Positions 26,341-34,818 are shown, counted from the first letter of the stretch. The stretch is DNA of 64,000 bases from Streptomyces viridochromogenes DSM 40736 (GCF_000158955.1 NZ_GG657757.1:5757981-5821980); one strand, 5' to 3'. Numbers and translations: made by a program. The notes: generated by a model not told the origin, from the letters alone.

Positions 26341-26672
26341 GCTCTGCAGCACAGCATGACGGAGATCGCCGAGGAGAGACCGGACCGGACGTGTGACCTG
26401 CGTCAAACAAATCCTGTCCGGATCCGTCCGGCGGATGTGTGTGCGGTGGCGGAGTATCGCAGTCTCATCGCCGAATTGAGTGGTTTTGCTCGCGTGCGTT
26501 GCCCAAGCGATGCCTACTGATGTTGGTCATCGGGTCCTGGGATGCGGGATAATGGCCTGGAAGCAATGTGTTCGATGCCGGTGGCGCGTGTCCTGCCTCA
26601 AGGGCCGCACGTGTGTCCTTCTCAGGGCCGGCGGCTTTGATGATGAGCTGGGTTTCAGGAAGGGGAACGAGC
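26341..26672. other. Intergenic region with no gene seen
   Basis: 332 bp between the operator and the DUF3117 gene. It contains AT-richer patches (for example around 26,465-26,530) that may hold promoters in either direction, but no open frame with Streptomyces-like codon bias. Confidence 0.4.
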
Positions 26673-26840
26673 ATGGCGGCCATGAAGCCGCGGACGGGTG
26701 ATGGCCCGCTCGAGGTGACCAAGGAGGGGCGGGGCATCGTCATGCGCGTTCCGCTCGAAGGCGGCGGTCGGCTCGTCGTCGAGCTGACCCCGGACGAGGC
26801 CGACGCGCTGGGCGATGCCCTCAAGAAGGTCGTCGGCTGA
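26673..26840 (+). CDS. DUF3117 small conserved protein
   Basis: 55 residues from ATG 26673. The sequence (MKPRTGDGPLEVTKEGRG, VMRVPLEGGGRLVVEL, DEADALGDAL) is almost invariant in actinobacteria as I recall it and corresponds to Rv1211. It looks like a small beta sheet plus helix. Function is unknown; the strong conservation and its own terminator suggest an abundant housekeeping protein. The longer open frame from 26568 lacks conserved sequence and is not used. Confidence 0.9.
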   Translation: MAAMKPRTGDGPLEVTKEGRGIVMRVPLEGGGRLVVELTPDEADALGDALKKVVG

Positions 26841-26862
26841 CGCGCAAGCGACCATACCCTTT

Positions 26863-26904
26863 CAGCTGCCCCGGCATCACATGAGGTGCCGGGGCGGCTG
26901 TTTT
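26863..26904 (+). terminator. Intrinsic terminator with T tract
   Basis: Stem 26863-26876 with 26887-26900 (GCCCCGGCA core, one G-T wobble), 10-nt loop, followed by TTTT at 26901-26904. A rare textbook rho-independent form for this GC-rich genome. It ends the DUF3117 gene and lies opposite the methyltransferase end. Confidence 0.88.
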
Positions 26905-26958
26905 CTCAGCGCTGTCCTTCGTTTGCCCCGGCCGGCATTCCGCTAACGTGCCACCCGG

Positions 26959-27591
26959 CTACCGCTTCACCGCGCACAGCAGACCGTCGCCCACCGGCAG
27001 CAGGGACGGGACCAGCTCCGGGCTCTCGCGCACCGCGCGCAGCAGCTCCCGGAGCCGCAGCACCTCCGTGGGCTGCGGACCGGAGTCCACGGTCCGGCCG
27101 TTCGCGAAGGCGCCCTCGAAGACCACGAGCCCGCCGGGGCGCAGCAGCCGCAACGATTCAGCGAGGTACTCCATGACCTCCAGGCGATCACCGTCGCAGA
27201 ACACCAGGTCGTAGCCCGAGTCCGCGAGGCGCGGCAGCACGTCCAGGGCACGTCCCGGGATGAAACGGGCCCGGTTGCTGGCGAAGTCGCAGGCGCGGAA
27301 TGCCTGGCGGGCGAACTGCTGGTGCTCCGGCTCGGAGTCCACGGTCGTGAGGACACCGTCGGGCCGCATACCGTGCAGGAGATGGATCCCGGAGACACCG
27401 CAGCCGGTCCCGATCTCCGCGACGGCCTTCGCGTCGACGGAGGCGGCCAGCAACCGCAGCGCGGCGCCCGTGCCGGGCGACACCGAGCGCAGCCCTGCGT
27501 CGCGGGCCCGGTCACGGGCCCAGCGCAGCGCTTCGTCCTCGGCGACATAGGCGTCGGCGAACGCCCAGCTCGTCTGCCGGTTGCCGGTAAT
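26959..27591 (-). CDS. O-methyltransferase (Rv1220c-like) with probable ATT start
   Basis: 210 residues if it starts at ATT 27591. The SAM-binding core is clear: AKAVAEIGTGCGVSGIHLL (motif I), VLTTVDSEPEHQQFARQAF, YDLVFCDGD, then LRLLRPGGLVVFEGAF. The first in-frame ATG/GTG/TTG is GTG 27483, but 36 codons upstream of it still read as conserved protein (RQTSWAFADAYVAEDEALRW) and align with the N-terminus of Rv1220c. Upstream in frame there is only ATT, with AGGAGAGG 4-6 nt before it, and then a TAA. The gene is divergent from sigE exactly as in mycobacteria. Substrate unknown. Confidence 0.85.
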   Translation of the reverse strand: MTGNRQTSWAFADAYVAEDEALRWARDRARDAGLRSVSPGTGAALRLLAASVDAKAVAEIGTGCGVSGIHLLHGMRPDGVLTTVDSEPEHQQFARQAFRACDFASNRARFIPGRALDVLPRLADSGYDLVFCDGDRLEVMEYLAESLRLLRPGGLVVFEGAFANGRTVDSGPQPTEVLRLRELLRAVRESPELVPSLLPVGDGLLCAVKR

Positions 27592-27644
27592 GACCCTCTC
27601 CTGTCCCCGTGAATGCCTGGGCGTGACTGTATCCGTTGGGCGCG

Positions 27645-27670
27645 GGAACCCGCAGATGGGACCGGTCGTT
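27645..27670 (+). promoter_or_regulatory. ECF-type promoter upstream of sigE
   Basis: GGAAC at 27645-27649 (inside CGCGGGAACC) and CGTT at 27667-27670, 17 bp apart. This is the -35/-10 pattern of group IV (ECF) sigma factors, in the divergent gap before the sigE start at 27820. It suggests autoregulation. Confidence 0.6.
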
Positions 27671-27819
27671 TAAAGGGGTGAGCAAACGGCGCGGGCCGGG
27701 ACGGGGGGCAGGCAGTGGACCAGGATGCCGAGCAAGTGCCGACGCAGCAGTACGAGGCGTATCAGCACAGATCAAATTCTCGTAAAACCGCTTATCCGGT
27801 CCTAACGGGCGAGGTGGCT

Positions 27820-28593
27820 ATGGTAGGGGCTCCACTGGACACCACCAGAGCTGACAGGGGAGGTGCGGCTACGCCTGTGGATCGAGGAGGAGCGCTCCGG
27901 CGCTTCTTCGGATCAGCGGGCAGGCCGACATCCGTGAACGACACCGCTGCTGACCACAGTCACGCCGCTGACTTCGCCCAGACCGCGACCTTCACCACCG
28001 ACGCGGACGGGCAGGCGTGGACTCCGCCCACCTGGGAGGAGATCGTCAGCACGCACAGCGGCCGGGTCTACCGGCTCGCCTACCGCCTCACCGGCAACCA
28101 GCACGACGCCGAGGACCTCACGCAGGAGGTCTTCGTCCGCGTCTTCCGCTCCCTGTCGACCTACACGCCGGGCACCTTCGAGGGCTGGCTGCACCGCATC
28201 ACCACGAACCTGTTCCTGGACATGGTCCGCCGCAAGCAGCGCATCCGCTTCGACGCGCTCGGCGAGGACGCGGCCGAGCGGCTGCCCAGCAAGGAGCCCA
28301 CCCCGCAGCAGGTCTTCAACGACGCCCACTTCGACGCGGACGTCCAGCAGGCCCTCGACACCCTCGCCCCCGAGTTCCGCGCCGCGGTCGTGCTGTGCGA
28401 CATCGAAGGGCTGTCGTACGAGGAGATCGCCGCGACCCTCGGAGTGAAGCTCGGCACGGTCCGCTCGCGGATCCACCGTGGCCGCTCCCAGCTGCGCAAG
28501 GCCCTCGCGCACCGCTCCCCTCAGGCACGCGCCGAGCGCCGCTCCTTCGTGCCCCGTGTTCCCGCCTTGGGAGGAGGGGGCGCGAGCGCGTGA
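27820..28593 (+). CDS. sigE: ECF RNA polymerase sigma factor (SigE-type)
   Basis: 257 residues from ATG 27820 (GAGGTGG site). An upstream GTG at 27715 is open in frame, but that stretch uses rare codons and is more likely leader. Region 2 is SGRVYRLAYRLTGNQHDAEDLTQEVFVRVFRSL...TFEGWLHRITTNLFLD (about 95-150). Region 4 is LAPEFRAAVVLCDIEGLSYEEIAATLGVKLGTVRSRIHRGR (about 190-240). Gene order (divergent methyltransferase, then rseA, htrA, tatB) identifies it with M. tuberculosis sigE, which answers envelope stress. It is not the Streptomyces cseABC-linked sigE, so the symbol is by mycobacterial orthology. The stop overlaps the anti-sigma start. Confidence 0.9.
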   Translation: MVGAPLDTTRADRGGAATPVDRGGALRRFFGSAGRPTSVNDTAADHSHAADFAQTATFTTDADGQAWTPPTWEEIVSTHSGRVYRLAYRLTGNQHDAEDLTQEVFVRVFRSLSTYTPGTFEGWLHRITTNLFLDMVRRKQRIRFDALGEDAAERLPSKEPTPQQVFNDAHFDADVQQALDTLAPEFRAAVVLCDIEGLSYEEIAATLGVKLGTVRSRIHRGRSQLRKALAHRSPQARAERRSFVPRVPALGGGGASA

Positions 28594-29615
28594 GCGGATC
28601 ACGGCCGAAGCCTTCCGAGGGACACCTCGCAGAGCAGCACCTGGGAGACCGACTCTCCGCCCTGGTGGACGGAGAGCTCGGTCATGACGCGCGTGAACGC
28701 GTACTGGCGCATGTGGCCACCTGCCCGAAGTGCAAGGCAGAGGTGGACGCCCAGCGCCGGCTGAAGAACGTCTTCGCGGAGGCGGCCCCGCCGCCCCCGT
28801 CCGAGAGTTTCCTGGCCCGCCTGCAGGGACTACCCGGCGGAGGTGACCCGGACGGTGATGGCACGCCGCTGGGTGGGGGAGGGCTGCCCGGGGGACTGAC
28901 CGGACGGTTCGGATCGTCCGGGGCCTTCGGAATGAAGCGCGGCGACCGATTCGAGTTCGGGTACGCACCGTCGCGGTCGCACGTCCCCGTGCTGCCGCCT
29001 TCCGGCAACCGGGTCCTGCCCGCCGGCGACCGTGGCCTTCCCGCGGCCGGCCGGGGCTTGCGCATCCATGACGTCAGCCGGCACGAGAGCGACCGGTCCT
29101 CCTCGCGGCTGCGGTTCGCGTTCGCGGCCGCCGGGGCCGTGTCCCTGGCCGCGGTCGCGCTGGGCGGCGTCACCGTCGGCACCCCGGCCGACACGGAGGC
29201 CCGCAGCGGCTCCGGCACGGGGAGCAACGTGACGCCGATGCGCACGCAGGGCACGGGCACGGCGACACAGCCCGACACCCAGCGGCGCCGCGGCGCCGGG
29301 CCGCTGCTCGGGCAGGTGCAGGGGCAGAGCGCACTCGGCACCACCCCGGTCGCCCCGACCGAGGTGTCCGCACCGCTGCTGCCCGGCGTCGCGCACCCCG
29401 CCGCGCAGCAAACCGCCGTGCATGCGCTGACCGCCCCGGTACTGGCGGGTGCCGCGGCCGTGTCCCCGCTGATACGACCCCTTGAGGCGGCTCCCTCGGC
29501 AGCCCTGACCTCGTGGTCCGCCATCCCCGAGATCACGGCGCCCCTGCTCGCCCGGCCGCTCCCCGAGACGACCACGTCCGCCTCTCCGTCCGCCTCCTCG
29601 CGTAGGGTCCGCTGA
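28590..29615 (+). CDS. Zinc-containing transmembrane anti-sigma factor (RseA-like)
   Basis: 341 residues from GTG 28590, overlapping sigE by 4 bp. The zinc anti-sigma (ZAS) motif His41-x3-Cys45-x2-Cys48 (HVATCPKC) is present. A Gly/Pro-rich stretch leads to one membrane helix (about 175-198). Some 140 residues of Ala/Pro/Thr-rich sequence outside the membrane follow. It should hold SigE at the membrane until stress or proteolysis frees it. The outside domain is longer than in mycobacterial RseA and has no known fold. Confidence 0.92.
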   Translation: MSGSRPKPSEGHLAEQHLGDRLSALVDGELGHDARERVLAHVATCPKCKAEVDAQRRLKNVFAEAAPPPPSESFLARLQGLPGGGDPDGDGTPLGGGGLPGGLTGRFGSSGAFGMKRGDRFEFGYAPSRSHVPVLPPSGNRVLPAGDRGLPAAGRGLRIHDVSRHESDRSSSRLRFAFAAAGAVSLAAVALGGVTVGTPADTEARSGSGTGSNVTPMRTQGTGTATQPDTQRRRGAGPLLGQVQGQSALGTTPVAPTEVSAPLLPGVAHPAAQQTAVHALTAPVLAGAAAVSPLIRPLEAAPSAALTSWSAIPEITAPLLARPLPETTTSASPSASSRRVR

Positions 29616-29745
29616 CCGGCCTCTGCGCAGCGGCGCGCGAACCTGATTGAATCCGGGGGTGGCGCCCGCGGCCCAGGTGTGGCCGGGCGCCGATTCGACG
29701 AACTGCGGCCACGTCGTCGAGCCGTGCCGCGGCTGTGGGGAGAGC

Positions 29746-31953
29746 ATGAACGAGGGGAAGCCCACGAAGGCCAAGTGGTGGAGCCGTCCTCGGCCGCAAG
29801 GCCTCTCCGGGGAACCGGAGGAGACGGCCGGGGCCGCGGAGGCGGGGCAGGGCGTGGACGAGGTCCGGATGCCCGTGGGGCAGGTCGCGGGCCCGTCCGG
29901 CTCCGACGACGGAGACTTCGAGCTGGCACGGCCCGCCGCCCGGCGGATCGACGACGAGGGCGACTACGAGCTGAGGCGCCCGGAGCCGATGCCGGCAGCC
30001 GGCGAAGCCGACGGGGCCGAAGGCGAACCTGCCGGGCGATCCCAGGACACGGTGCCCACCGCCCGGCAGGCCGTCGACGAGGGGCCCGTCGTGTCGGCCG
30101 GGGTGGCCGCGGGCGGAGCCGGTGCGGCGCAGGCCGGGAGTGTCCTGGAGTCGGCTTTTGCTGAAGGGGCCGAGGGCGGCGTGGAGGCGGTGCCTGTTGT
30201 TGGCCAGGCTGCCGATGAGGGGCCCGTCGTGTCGGCCGGGGTGGCCGCGGGCGGAGCCGGTGCGGCGCAGGCCGGGAGTGTCCTGGAGTCGGCTTTTGCT
30301 GAAGGGGCCGAGGGCGGCGTGGAGGCGGTGCCTGTTGTTGGCCAGGCTGCCGATGAGGGGCCCGTCGTGTCGGCGGGGTTGGGCACGGGCGGAGCAGGTG
30401 CGGCGCCCGCGCGGAGTGCGCTGGGGGCGTCGCCTTCCGGTCATGCGGTGGCCGCTGAGGGGGCCGGGGGTGGTGTGACGCTCGCGGCCGGTGTGCCGGT
30501 CGAGGGTGGGCCCAAGCCGCTGCACGACCCCGACCCCTACAGCACCCCGCCCTACGGCGAACCGGGGCCCTGGGCGCCCGCGCCGCCTGTCCAGCATCCG
30601 GCGGCGACACCCGCGCACGGCGTGGCGGCACCGGCACCCCAGGCCGCGCCGGCCGGGCCCGTTCCGCCTCCTGCGGCGCCGGCACCGGCGATACAGGTGC
30701 CGGCCCCCGGTGCCCCGATACCCGCTCCCGCCCCGGCCGCCGACCCGTGGCAGCGGTACGACCCCTGGGCCGCCCCGGTGGCTCCCGGAGGCGTCGGCCC
30801 GCTCCAGCAGACCGGCGCCGGCGTGCTCAGCACGGAGCAGCGGCGACGGCGGGGCAGGAAGACGCTGGTCGTCGGCGCCGTGCTGATCGCCCTGGTCTCC
30901 GGGGGCGTCGGCGGCCTCATGGGGACGTATCTGGAGCGGAACGGAGGCGTCGGGACCGTCGAGCTGCCGCAGGCCGGGAAGGAGCCCGCCGCCCGGGACG
31001 CGGACAGCGTGGCCGGGATCGCCGGACACGCGCTGCCCAGCGTGGTCACCCTGCATGTGAGCGGCTCCGGCGAGCAGGGCACCGGCACCGGCTTCGTGCT
31101 CGACACCCGAGGCCACATCCTCACCAACAACCACGTCGTGCAGTCCGCCGGATCCGGCGGCAAGATCACCGTGACCTTCGACGGCGGGGAGACCGCCCAG
31201 GCCGAACTCGTGGGCCGGGACAGCGGCTACGACCTCGCCGTCGTGAAGGTGAGGGGCGTGCGCGGACTCACCCCCCTGCCCCTGGGCAACTCGGACAACG
31301 TCCAGGTCGGCGACCCGGTCGTGGCCATCGGCGCGCCCTTCGACCTGGCCGGCACCGTCACCTCCGGCATCATCAGCGCCAAGCAGCGGCCCATCACGGC
31401 CGGCGGCGAGAAGGGCGACGGCAGCGACGTCTCGTACGTCGACGCGCTCCAGACCGACGCACCCATCAACCCGGGCAACTCCGGCGGGCCCCTGCTCGAC
31501 GCCAAGGCCCGCGTCATCGGCATCAACTCGGCCATCCGGTCGGCGGACAGCGGCTCCGACCCCGAGGGCGGCCAGGCCGGCTCGATAGGCCTCGGCTTCG
31601 CCATACCCATCAACCAGGGCAAACGCGTCGCCGAGGAGCTGATCAACACCGGCAAGGCCACCCACCCGGTGATCGGCATCACCCTGGACATGGACTACAC
31701 GGGCGACGCCGCCCGTGTAGCCACCGAGGGCAGTGGGGGCGGACCGCCGGTCACCGTGGCCGGGCCGGGCGCCAAGGCCGGGCTCAAGGCCGGTGACGTC
31801 ATCACCCAGGTCGACGGGCAGCGCGTCCACTCCGGCGAGGAACTGATCGTCAAGACCCGCGCCCACCGCCCCGGCGACCGGCTGGAACTGACCCTGGAAC
31901 GCGGTGGCAAGGAGCGGACGGTCACGCTCGTCCTCGGGTCCTCCGGCGGATGA
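29746..31953 (+). CDS. htrA: HtrA-like membrane serine protease with PDZ domain
   Basis: 735 residues from ATG 29746 (GGGGAG site). A cytoplasmic region of about 365 residues is acidic, then Pro/Ala-rich, and contains a 46-residue repeat. One membrane helix (about 370-395) leads to a trypsin-like protease with His463 (TNNHVV), Asp496 (YDLAVV) and Ser579 (GNSGGP), then a PDZ domain (about 640-725). Such proteases degrade or refold damaged exported proteins and can signal to the SigE/RseA pair encoded just upstream. Odd feature: the 138-bp tandem repeat at 30081-30356 uses codons unusual for this genome (TTT, GTT, GCT). Confidence 0.94.
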   Translation: MNEGKPTKAKWWSRPRPQGLSGEPEETAGAAEAGQGVDEVRMPVGQVAGPSGSDDGDFELARPAARRIDDEGDYELRRPEPMPAAGEADGAEGEPAGRSQDTVPTARQAVDEGPVVSAGVAAGGAGAAQAGSVLESAFAEGAEGGVEAVPVVGQAADEGPVVSAGVAAGGAGAAQAGSVLESAFAEGAEGGVEAVPVVGQAADEGPVVSAGLGTGGAGAAPARSALGASPSGHAVAAEGAGGGVTLAAGVPVEGGPKPLHDPDPYSTPPYGEPGPWAPAPPVQHPAATPAHGVAAPAPQAAPAGPVPPPAAPAPAIQVPAPGAPIPAPAPAADPWQRYDPWAAPVAPGGVGPLQQTGAGVLSTEQRRRRGRKTLVVGAVLIALVSGGVGGLMGTYLERNGGVGTVELPQAGKEPAARDADSVAGIAGHALPSVVTLHVSGSGEQGTGTGFVLDTRGHILTNNHVVQSAGSGGKITVTFDGGETAQAELVGRDSGYDLAVVKVRGVRGLTPLPLGNSDNVQVGDPVVAIGAPFDLAGTVTSGIISAKQRPITAGGEKGDGSDVSYVDALQTDAPINPGNSGGPLLDAKARVIGINSAIRSADSGSDPEGGQAGSIGLGFAIPINQGKRVAEELINTGKATHPVIGITLDMDYTGDAARVATEGSGGGPPVTVAGPGAKAGLKAGDVITQVDGQRVHSGEELIVKTRAHRPGDRLELTLERGGKERTVTLVLGSSGG
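30081..30395. repeat. 138-bp tandem repeat inside htrA
   Basis: Units 30081-30218 and 30219-30356 appear identical over 138 bp. A third, diverged partial copy begins at 30357 (GGGGCCCGTCGTGTCGG, then changes). 138 is 46 codons, so the frame is kept; each unit begins GPVVSAGVAAGGAGAAQAG. Perfect identity implies a recent duplication. Confidence 0.9.
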
Positions 31954-32145
31954 GACGTGAGGTCCGGGATGTACAGGGACGAAGAAGGCAAACATTCGGG
32001 AAAGCGCTCCCACTCCCCGCACTCGGAAGTCTCGGGACGGTACCGGTCGGACAGGAACGCCGGGTACCGTGGATCCGGCCCGGACCACGGCAAGACCCCA
32101 TGACCACCGAGGGCCGAGGACCGAGGACATCGCAAGGAGCTTCAG

Positions 32146-32586
32146 GTGTTCAATGACATAGGACCGCTCGAGCTGGTGACGCTCATCGTCCTTGCCGTGC
32201 TCGTCTTCGGTCCGGACAAGCTCCCCAAGGTCATCCAGGACGTGACGCGCACGATCCGGAAGATCCGTGAGTTCTCGGAGAGCGCCAAGAACGACATCCG
32301 GGAGGAACTCGGCCCGGAGTTCAAGGACTTCGAGTTCGAGGACCTGAACCCCAAGACGTTCATCCGCAAGCAGCTGGACAACGAGGACCTGGGGCTCAAG
32401 GAGATCCGCAACGGCTTCGACCTGAAGAAGGAGATGGCCGAGGTCACCGACGCCGTCCACAGCCGTGACTCCGACACGTCGTCCTCGTCGTCCTCCGGTG
32501 CCTCCGGCGGCCGCGTCGACATGACGAAGAAGCCCGAGACCCCGGACCGGGACGACCGTCCGCCCTTCGACGCGGACGCCACCTGA
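32146..32586 (+). CDS. tatB: Sec-independent protein translocase subunit TatB
   Basis: 146 residues from GTG 32146. The N-terminus MFNDIGPLELVTLIVLAVLVFGPDKLPKVI has the membrane helix, the FGPDKLP hinge and an amphipathic helix (IRKIREFSESAKNDIREEL). A Ser-rich acidic tail ends the protein. The Glu before the helix is the TatB mark. With TatA and TatC encoded elsewhere, it forms the receptor for twin-arginine substrates. Position directly after htrA matches Rv1224. Confidence 0.95.
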   Translation: MFNDIGPLELVTLIVLAVLVFGPDKLPKVIQDVTRTIRKIREFSESAKNDIREELGPEFKDFEFEDLNPKTFIRKQLDNEDLGLKEIRNGFDLKKEMAEVTDAVHSRDSDTSSSSSSGASGGRVDMTKKPETPDRDDRPPFDADAT

Positions 32587-32837
32587 GAGACAGTCAGCCG
32601 AGCGACACCCGCCGGGGCGTACGCCTTCGGCGGGCGTGACGCGTTTCATACTCCGGTCGGGCTGCGTACGGCCTGATCCAGGCGCCCGTGCGGCCCACGC
32701 GCCGGGCGTTTTCCCTGCTGCTCGCAGCGGTGTGGCTATGCTGCCGAGTTGTTGGGCGGGCCGTACTGAACCAGCGGCACCGCCCGAAGGGGGGCGGGCC
32801 GTCCCGGTCCGACTAGAGCGAGGAGGCGTCCGGGAAC

Positions 32838-33509
32838 ATGGAGACGACGAGTCGGGGAGTCGCGCAGGCGCCGACCGCGGAGGGAGGCCAACAGGTCCCT
32901 TCCGCCCGGCGTACGGTCGACGGCTACCTGCGCGCGCCCTTCCCGTGGTACGGCCTCGACGAGGCCTTCACGGGGCCGCGCTGGCTGATGCAGGTCGGTA
33001 CGACGGCCGACGGGGTCGTCGAGCACGGGTCGATCGGGCACGGTGACGAGCCCACGGTGCGCAACGAGCATGCCGCCGGGGCCGATCAGGACGCCAAGGA
33101 GAAGTTCGCGGTCGTGGTGACCGTGGCGGCGAGTCCCTCACGGCGCAGCGCGGACGGCACGGGGTTGCTGGAGGCGACGTCGGTGTCCTCGGCGGCGTGG
33201 CTCGCGGGGGTGGGGCTGCTGTCCTTCACCTGGCCCGGGCAGATGGACCACTCCCTGCGGGACGACTGGCTGGAGCAGCAGACGGAGACGGCGTGGGTGC
33301 TGGCGGACGACCTCGACGGGGCGGACTGGTCGACGTTGTCGCTTCCCGTGGACGGTGTGCCGACGGCGTTTCATTACCGTGAGTCGGAGTTCGGGTGGGT
33401 GCTGGCCGGGTCCACCTCGGTCGGGGTTCATGTCGGGGCGTACGGCAGAGGGATGAGTGCGTATGGCCTTGGGTTCGCCGCGGTGAAGGACATCGCCGCT
33501 TACGCGTGA
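32838..33509 (+). CDS. Conserved Streptomyces hypothetical protein
   Basis: 223 residues from ATG 32838. After a 30-residue polar start it reads as one domain: YLRAPFPWYGLDEAFTGPRWLMQVGT, FAVVVTVAASPSRR, EFGWVLAGSTSVGVHVGAYGRG. There is no membrane segment, Cys motif or recognised catalytic signature. Even codon bias shows it is a real gene. I do not recognise a function. It follows tatB by 250 bp and has its own terminator. Confidence 0.78.
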   Translation: METTSRGVAQAPTAEGGQQVPSARRTVDGYLRAPFPWYGLDEAFTGPRWLMQVGTTADGVVEHGSIGHGDEPTVRNEHAAGADQDAKEKFAVVVTVAASPSRRSADGTGLLEATSVSSAAWLAGVGLLSFTWPGQMDHSLRDDWLEQQTETAWVLADDLDGADWSTLSLPVDGVPTAFHYRESEFGWVLAGSTSVGVHVGAYGRGMSAYGLGFAAVKDIAAYA

Positions 33510-33517
33510 TCGATCGT

Positions 33518-33542
33518 GGGGCGCCGTGGGTTTCGGCGCCCC
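33518..33542. terminator. 8-bp GC hairpin
   Basis: GGGGCGCC (33518-33525) and GGCGCCCC (33535-33542) around a 9-nt loop, 9 bp past the stop of the 32838 gene and between convergent genes. Followed by TTCG. Confidence 0.65.
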
Positions 33543-33592
33543 TTCGCCGTGGGGGCAGGGTTCGTGGGCGGCCGCGGGTGCGTTGTGGTGTT

Positions 33593-33616
33593 CGCGCGGT
33601 TCCCCGCGCCCCTGAG
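33593..33616. repeat. Short copy of Streptomyces intergenic repeat
   Basis: CGCGCGGTTCCCCGCGCCCC followed by TGAG. The same half-element occurs at 42511 and 50689. It lies between convergent genes. Confidence 0.5.
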
Positions 33617-33641
33617 CGCGCTGCCCCCGGAGGCGTTTCGA

Positions 33642-34775
33642 TCAGAACTTGTTCTTCGGGGTGATTCCCAGGGACAGGCCCGACAAGCCGCGCTGGCGGC
33701 CTCCCAGCTTTCCGGCGATGGCCCGGAGTGCGGAGCCCGCCGGGGAGTCCGGGTCGGTCAGGACCACCGGCTTGCCGTCGTCGCCGCCCTCGCGGAGACG
33801 GACGTCGATCGGGATGTTGCCCAGGACGGGGACCGAGGTCCCCGTCGTGCGGGTCAGGCCGTCGGCCACCACCTGGCCGCCGCCCGTGCCGAACACGTCG
33901 ACCATCTCGTCGCAGTGCGGGCAGGGCAGGCCGGACATGTTCTCGACCACGCCGACGATCTTCTGGTGGGTCTGCACGGCGATGGAACCCGCGCGCTCGG
34001 CGACCTCGGCGGCCGCCTGCTGCGGGGTCGTCACGACCAGGATCTCGGCGTTCGGGACCAGCTGGGCCACGGAGATCGCGATGTCGCCGGTGCCGGGCGG
34101 CAGGTCCAGCAGGAGGACGTCCAGATCGCCCCAGTACACGTCCGCCAGGAACTGCTGGAGCGCGCGGTGCAGCATCGGGCCGCGCCACACGACCGGGGCG
34201 TTGCCCGGGGTGAACATGCCGATGGAGATGACCTTCACGCCGTTCGCCGACGGCGGCATGATCATGTTCTCGACCTGGGTCGGACGGCCGTCGGCGCCCA
34301 GCATGCGCGGCACGGAGTGGCCGTAGATGTCGGCGTCGACGACACCGACCTTCAGGCCGTCGGCCGCCATCGCGGCCGCCAGGTTCACCGTGACCGAGGA
34401 CTTGCCCACGCCGCCCTTGCCGGAGGCGACGGCGTAGACGCGGGTGAGGCTCCCGGGCTTGGCGAAGGGGACCTCGCGCTCGGTCTGGCCGCCGCGCAGG
34501 GCGGACGCCAGCTCCTTGCGCTGCTCGTCGCTCATCACGTCGAGCGTGACGTCGACGCTGGTGACGCCCTCGACGCCGGAGACCGCCTCGGTCACGCGCT
34601 GCGTGATCGTGTCCCGCATCGGACAGCCCGAGACCGTCAGGTACACGGTGACCGCGACGGCCCCGTCAGCACCGATCTCCACGGACTTGACCATCCCGAG
34701 TTCGGTGATGGGCTTGTGGATCTCGGGGTCGTTCACCGTCGCCAGTGCCTCGCGCACCGCGTCTTCCGTAGCCAT
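33642..34775 (-). CDS. mrp: Mrp/NBP35-family iron-sulfur cluster carrier ATPase
   Basis: 377 residues from ATG 34775 (MATEDAVREALATVNDPEI). An N-terminal MIP18/DUF59 domain with SGCPMRD (about 1-90) precedes a deviant Walker ATPase: ASGKGGVGKSSVTVNLAAA (about 117), VDADIYGHSVPRMLG, LLLDLPPGTGD. The cluster-binding pair CPHC is near residue 280. It transiently holds and passes Fe-S clusters. It corresponds to Rv1229c. The 21 codons upstream of the chosen ATG are open but lack conservation. Confidence 0.95.
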   Translation of the reverse strand: MATEDAVREALATVNDPEIHKPITELGMVKSVEIGADGAVAVTVYLTVSGCPMRDTITQRVTEAVSGVEGVTSVDVTLDVMSDEQRKELASALRGGQTEREVPFAKPGSLTRVYAVASGKGGVGKSSVTVNLAAAMAADGLKVGVVDADIYGHSVPRMLGADGRPTQVENMIMPPSANGVKVISIGMFTPGNAPVVWRGPMLHRALQQFLADVYWGDLDVLLLDLPPGTGDIAISVAQLVPNAEILVVTTPQQAAAEVAERAGSIAVQTHQKIVGVVENMSGLPCPHCDEMVDVFGTGGGQVVADGLTRTTGTSVPVLGNIPIDVRLREGGDDGKPVVLTDPDSPAGSALRAIAGKLGGRQRGLSGLSLGITPKNKF

Positions 34776-34818
34776 AAGGACGATGGTACGGCTCCGTACC
34801 GGGGCGTAGGAAAGCCTG

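Noticed and set aside
26568..26672. Longer start for the DUF3117 gene
   Set aside because: The extra 35 codons lack conservation and GC bias.
27715..27819. Longer sigE start at GTG 27715
   Set aside because: Codons there are unlike the gene body, and ATG 27820 has a good ribosome binding site; kept only as an alternative.
29533..32649. Over 1,000-codon open frame on the - strand across htrA and tatB
   Set aside because: Shadow of strong third-position GC in genes on the + strand; no recognisable domain or ribosome binding site.
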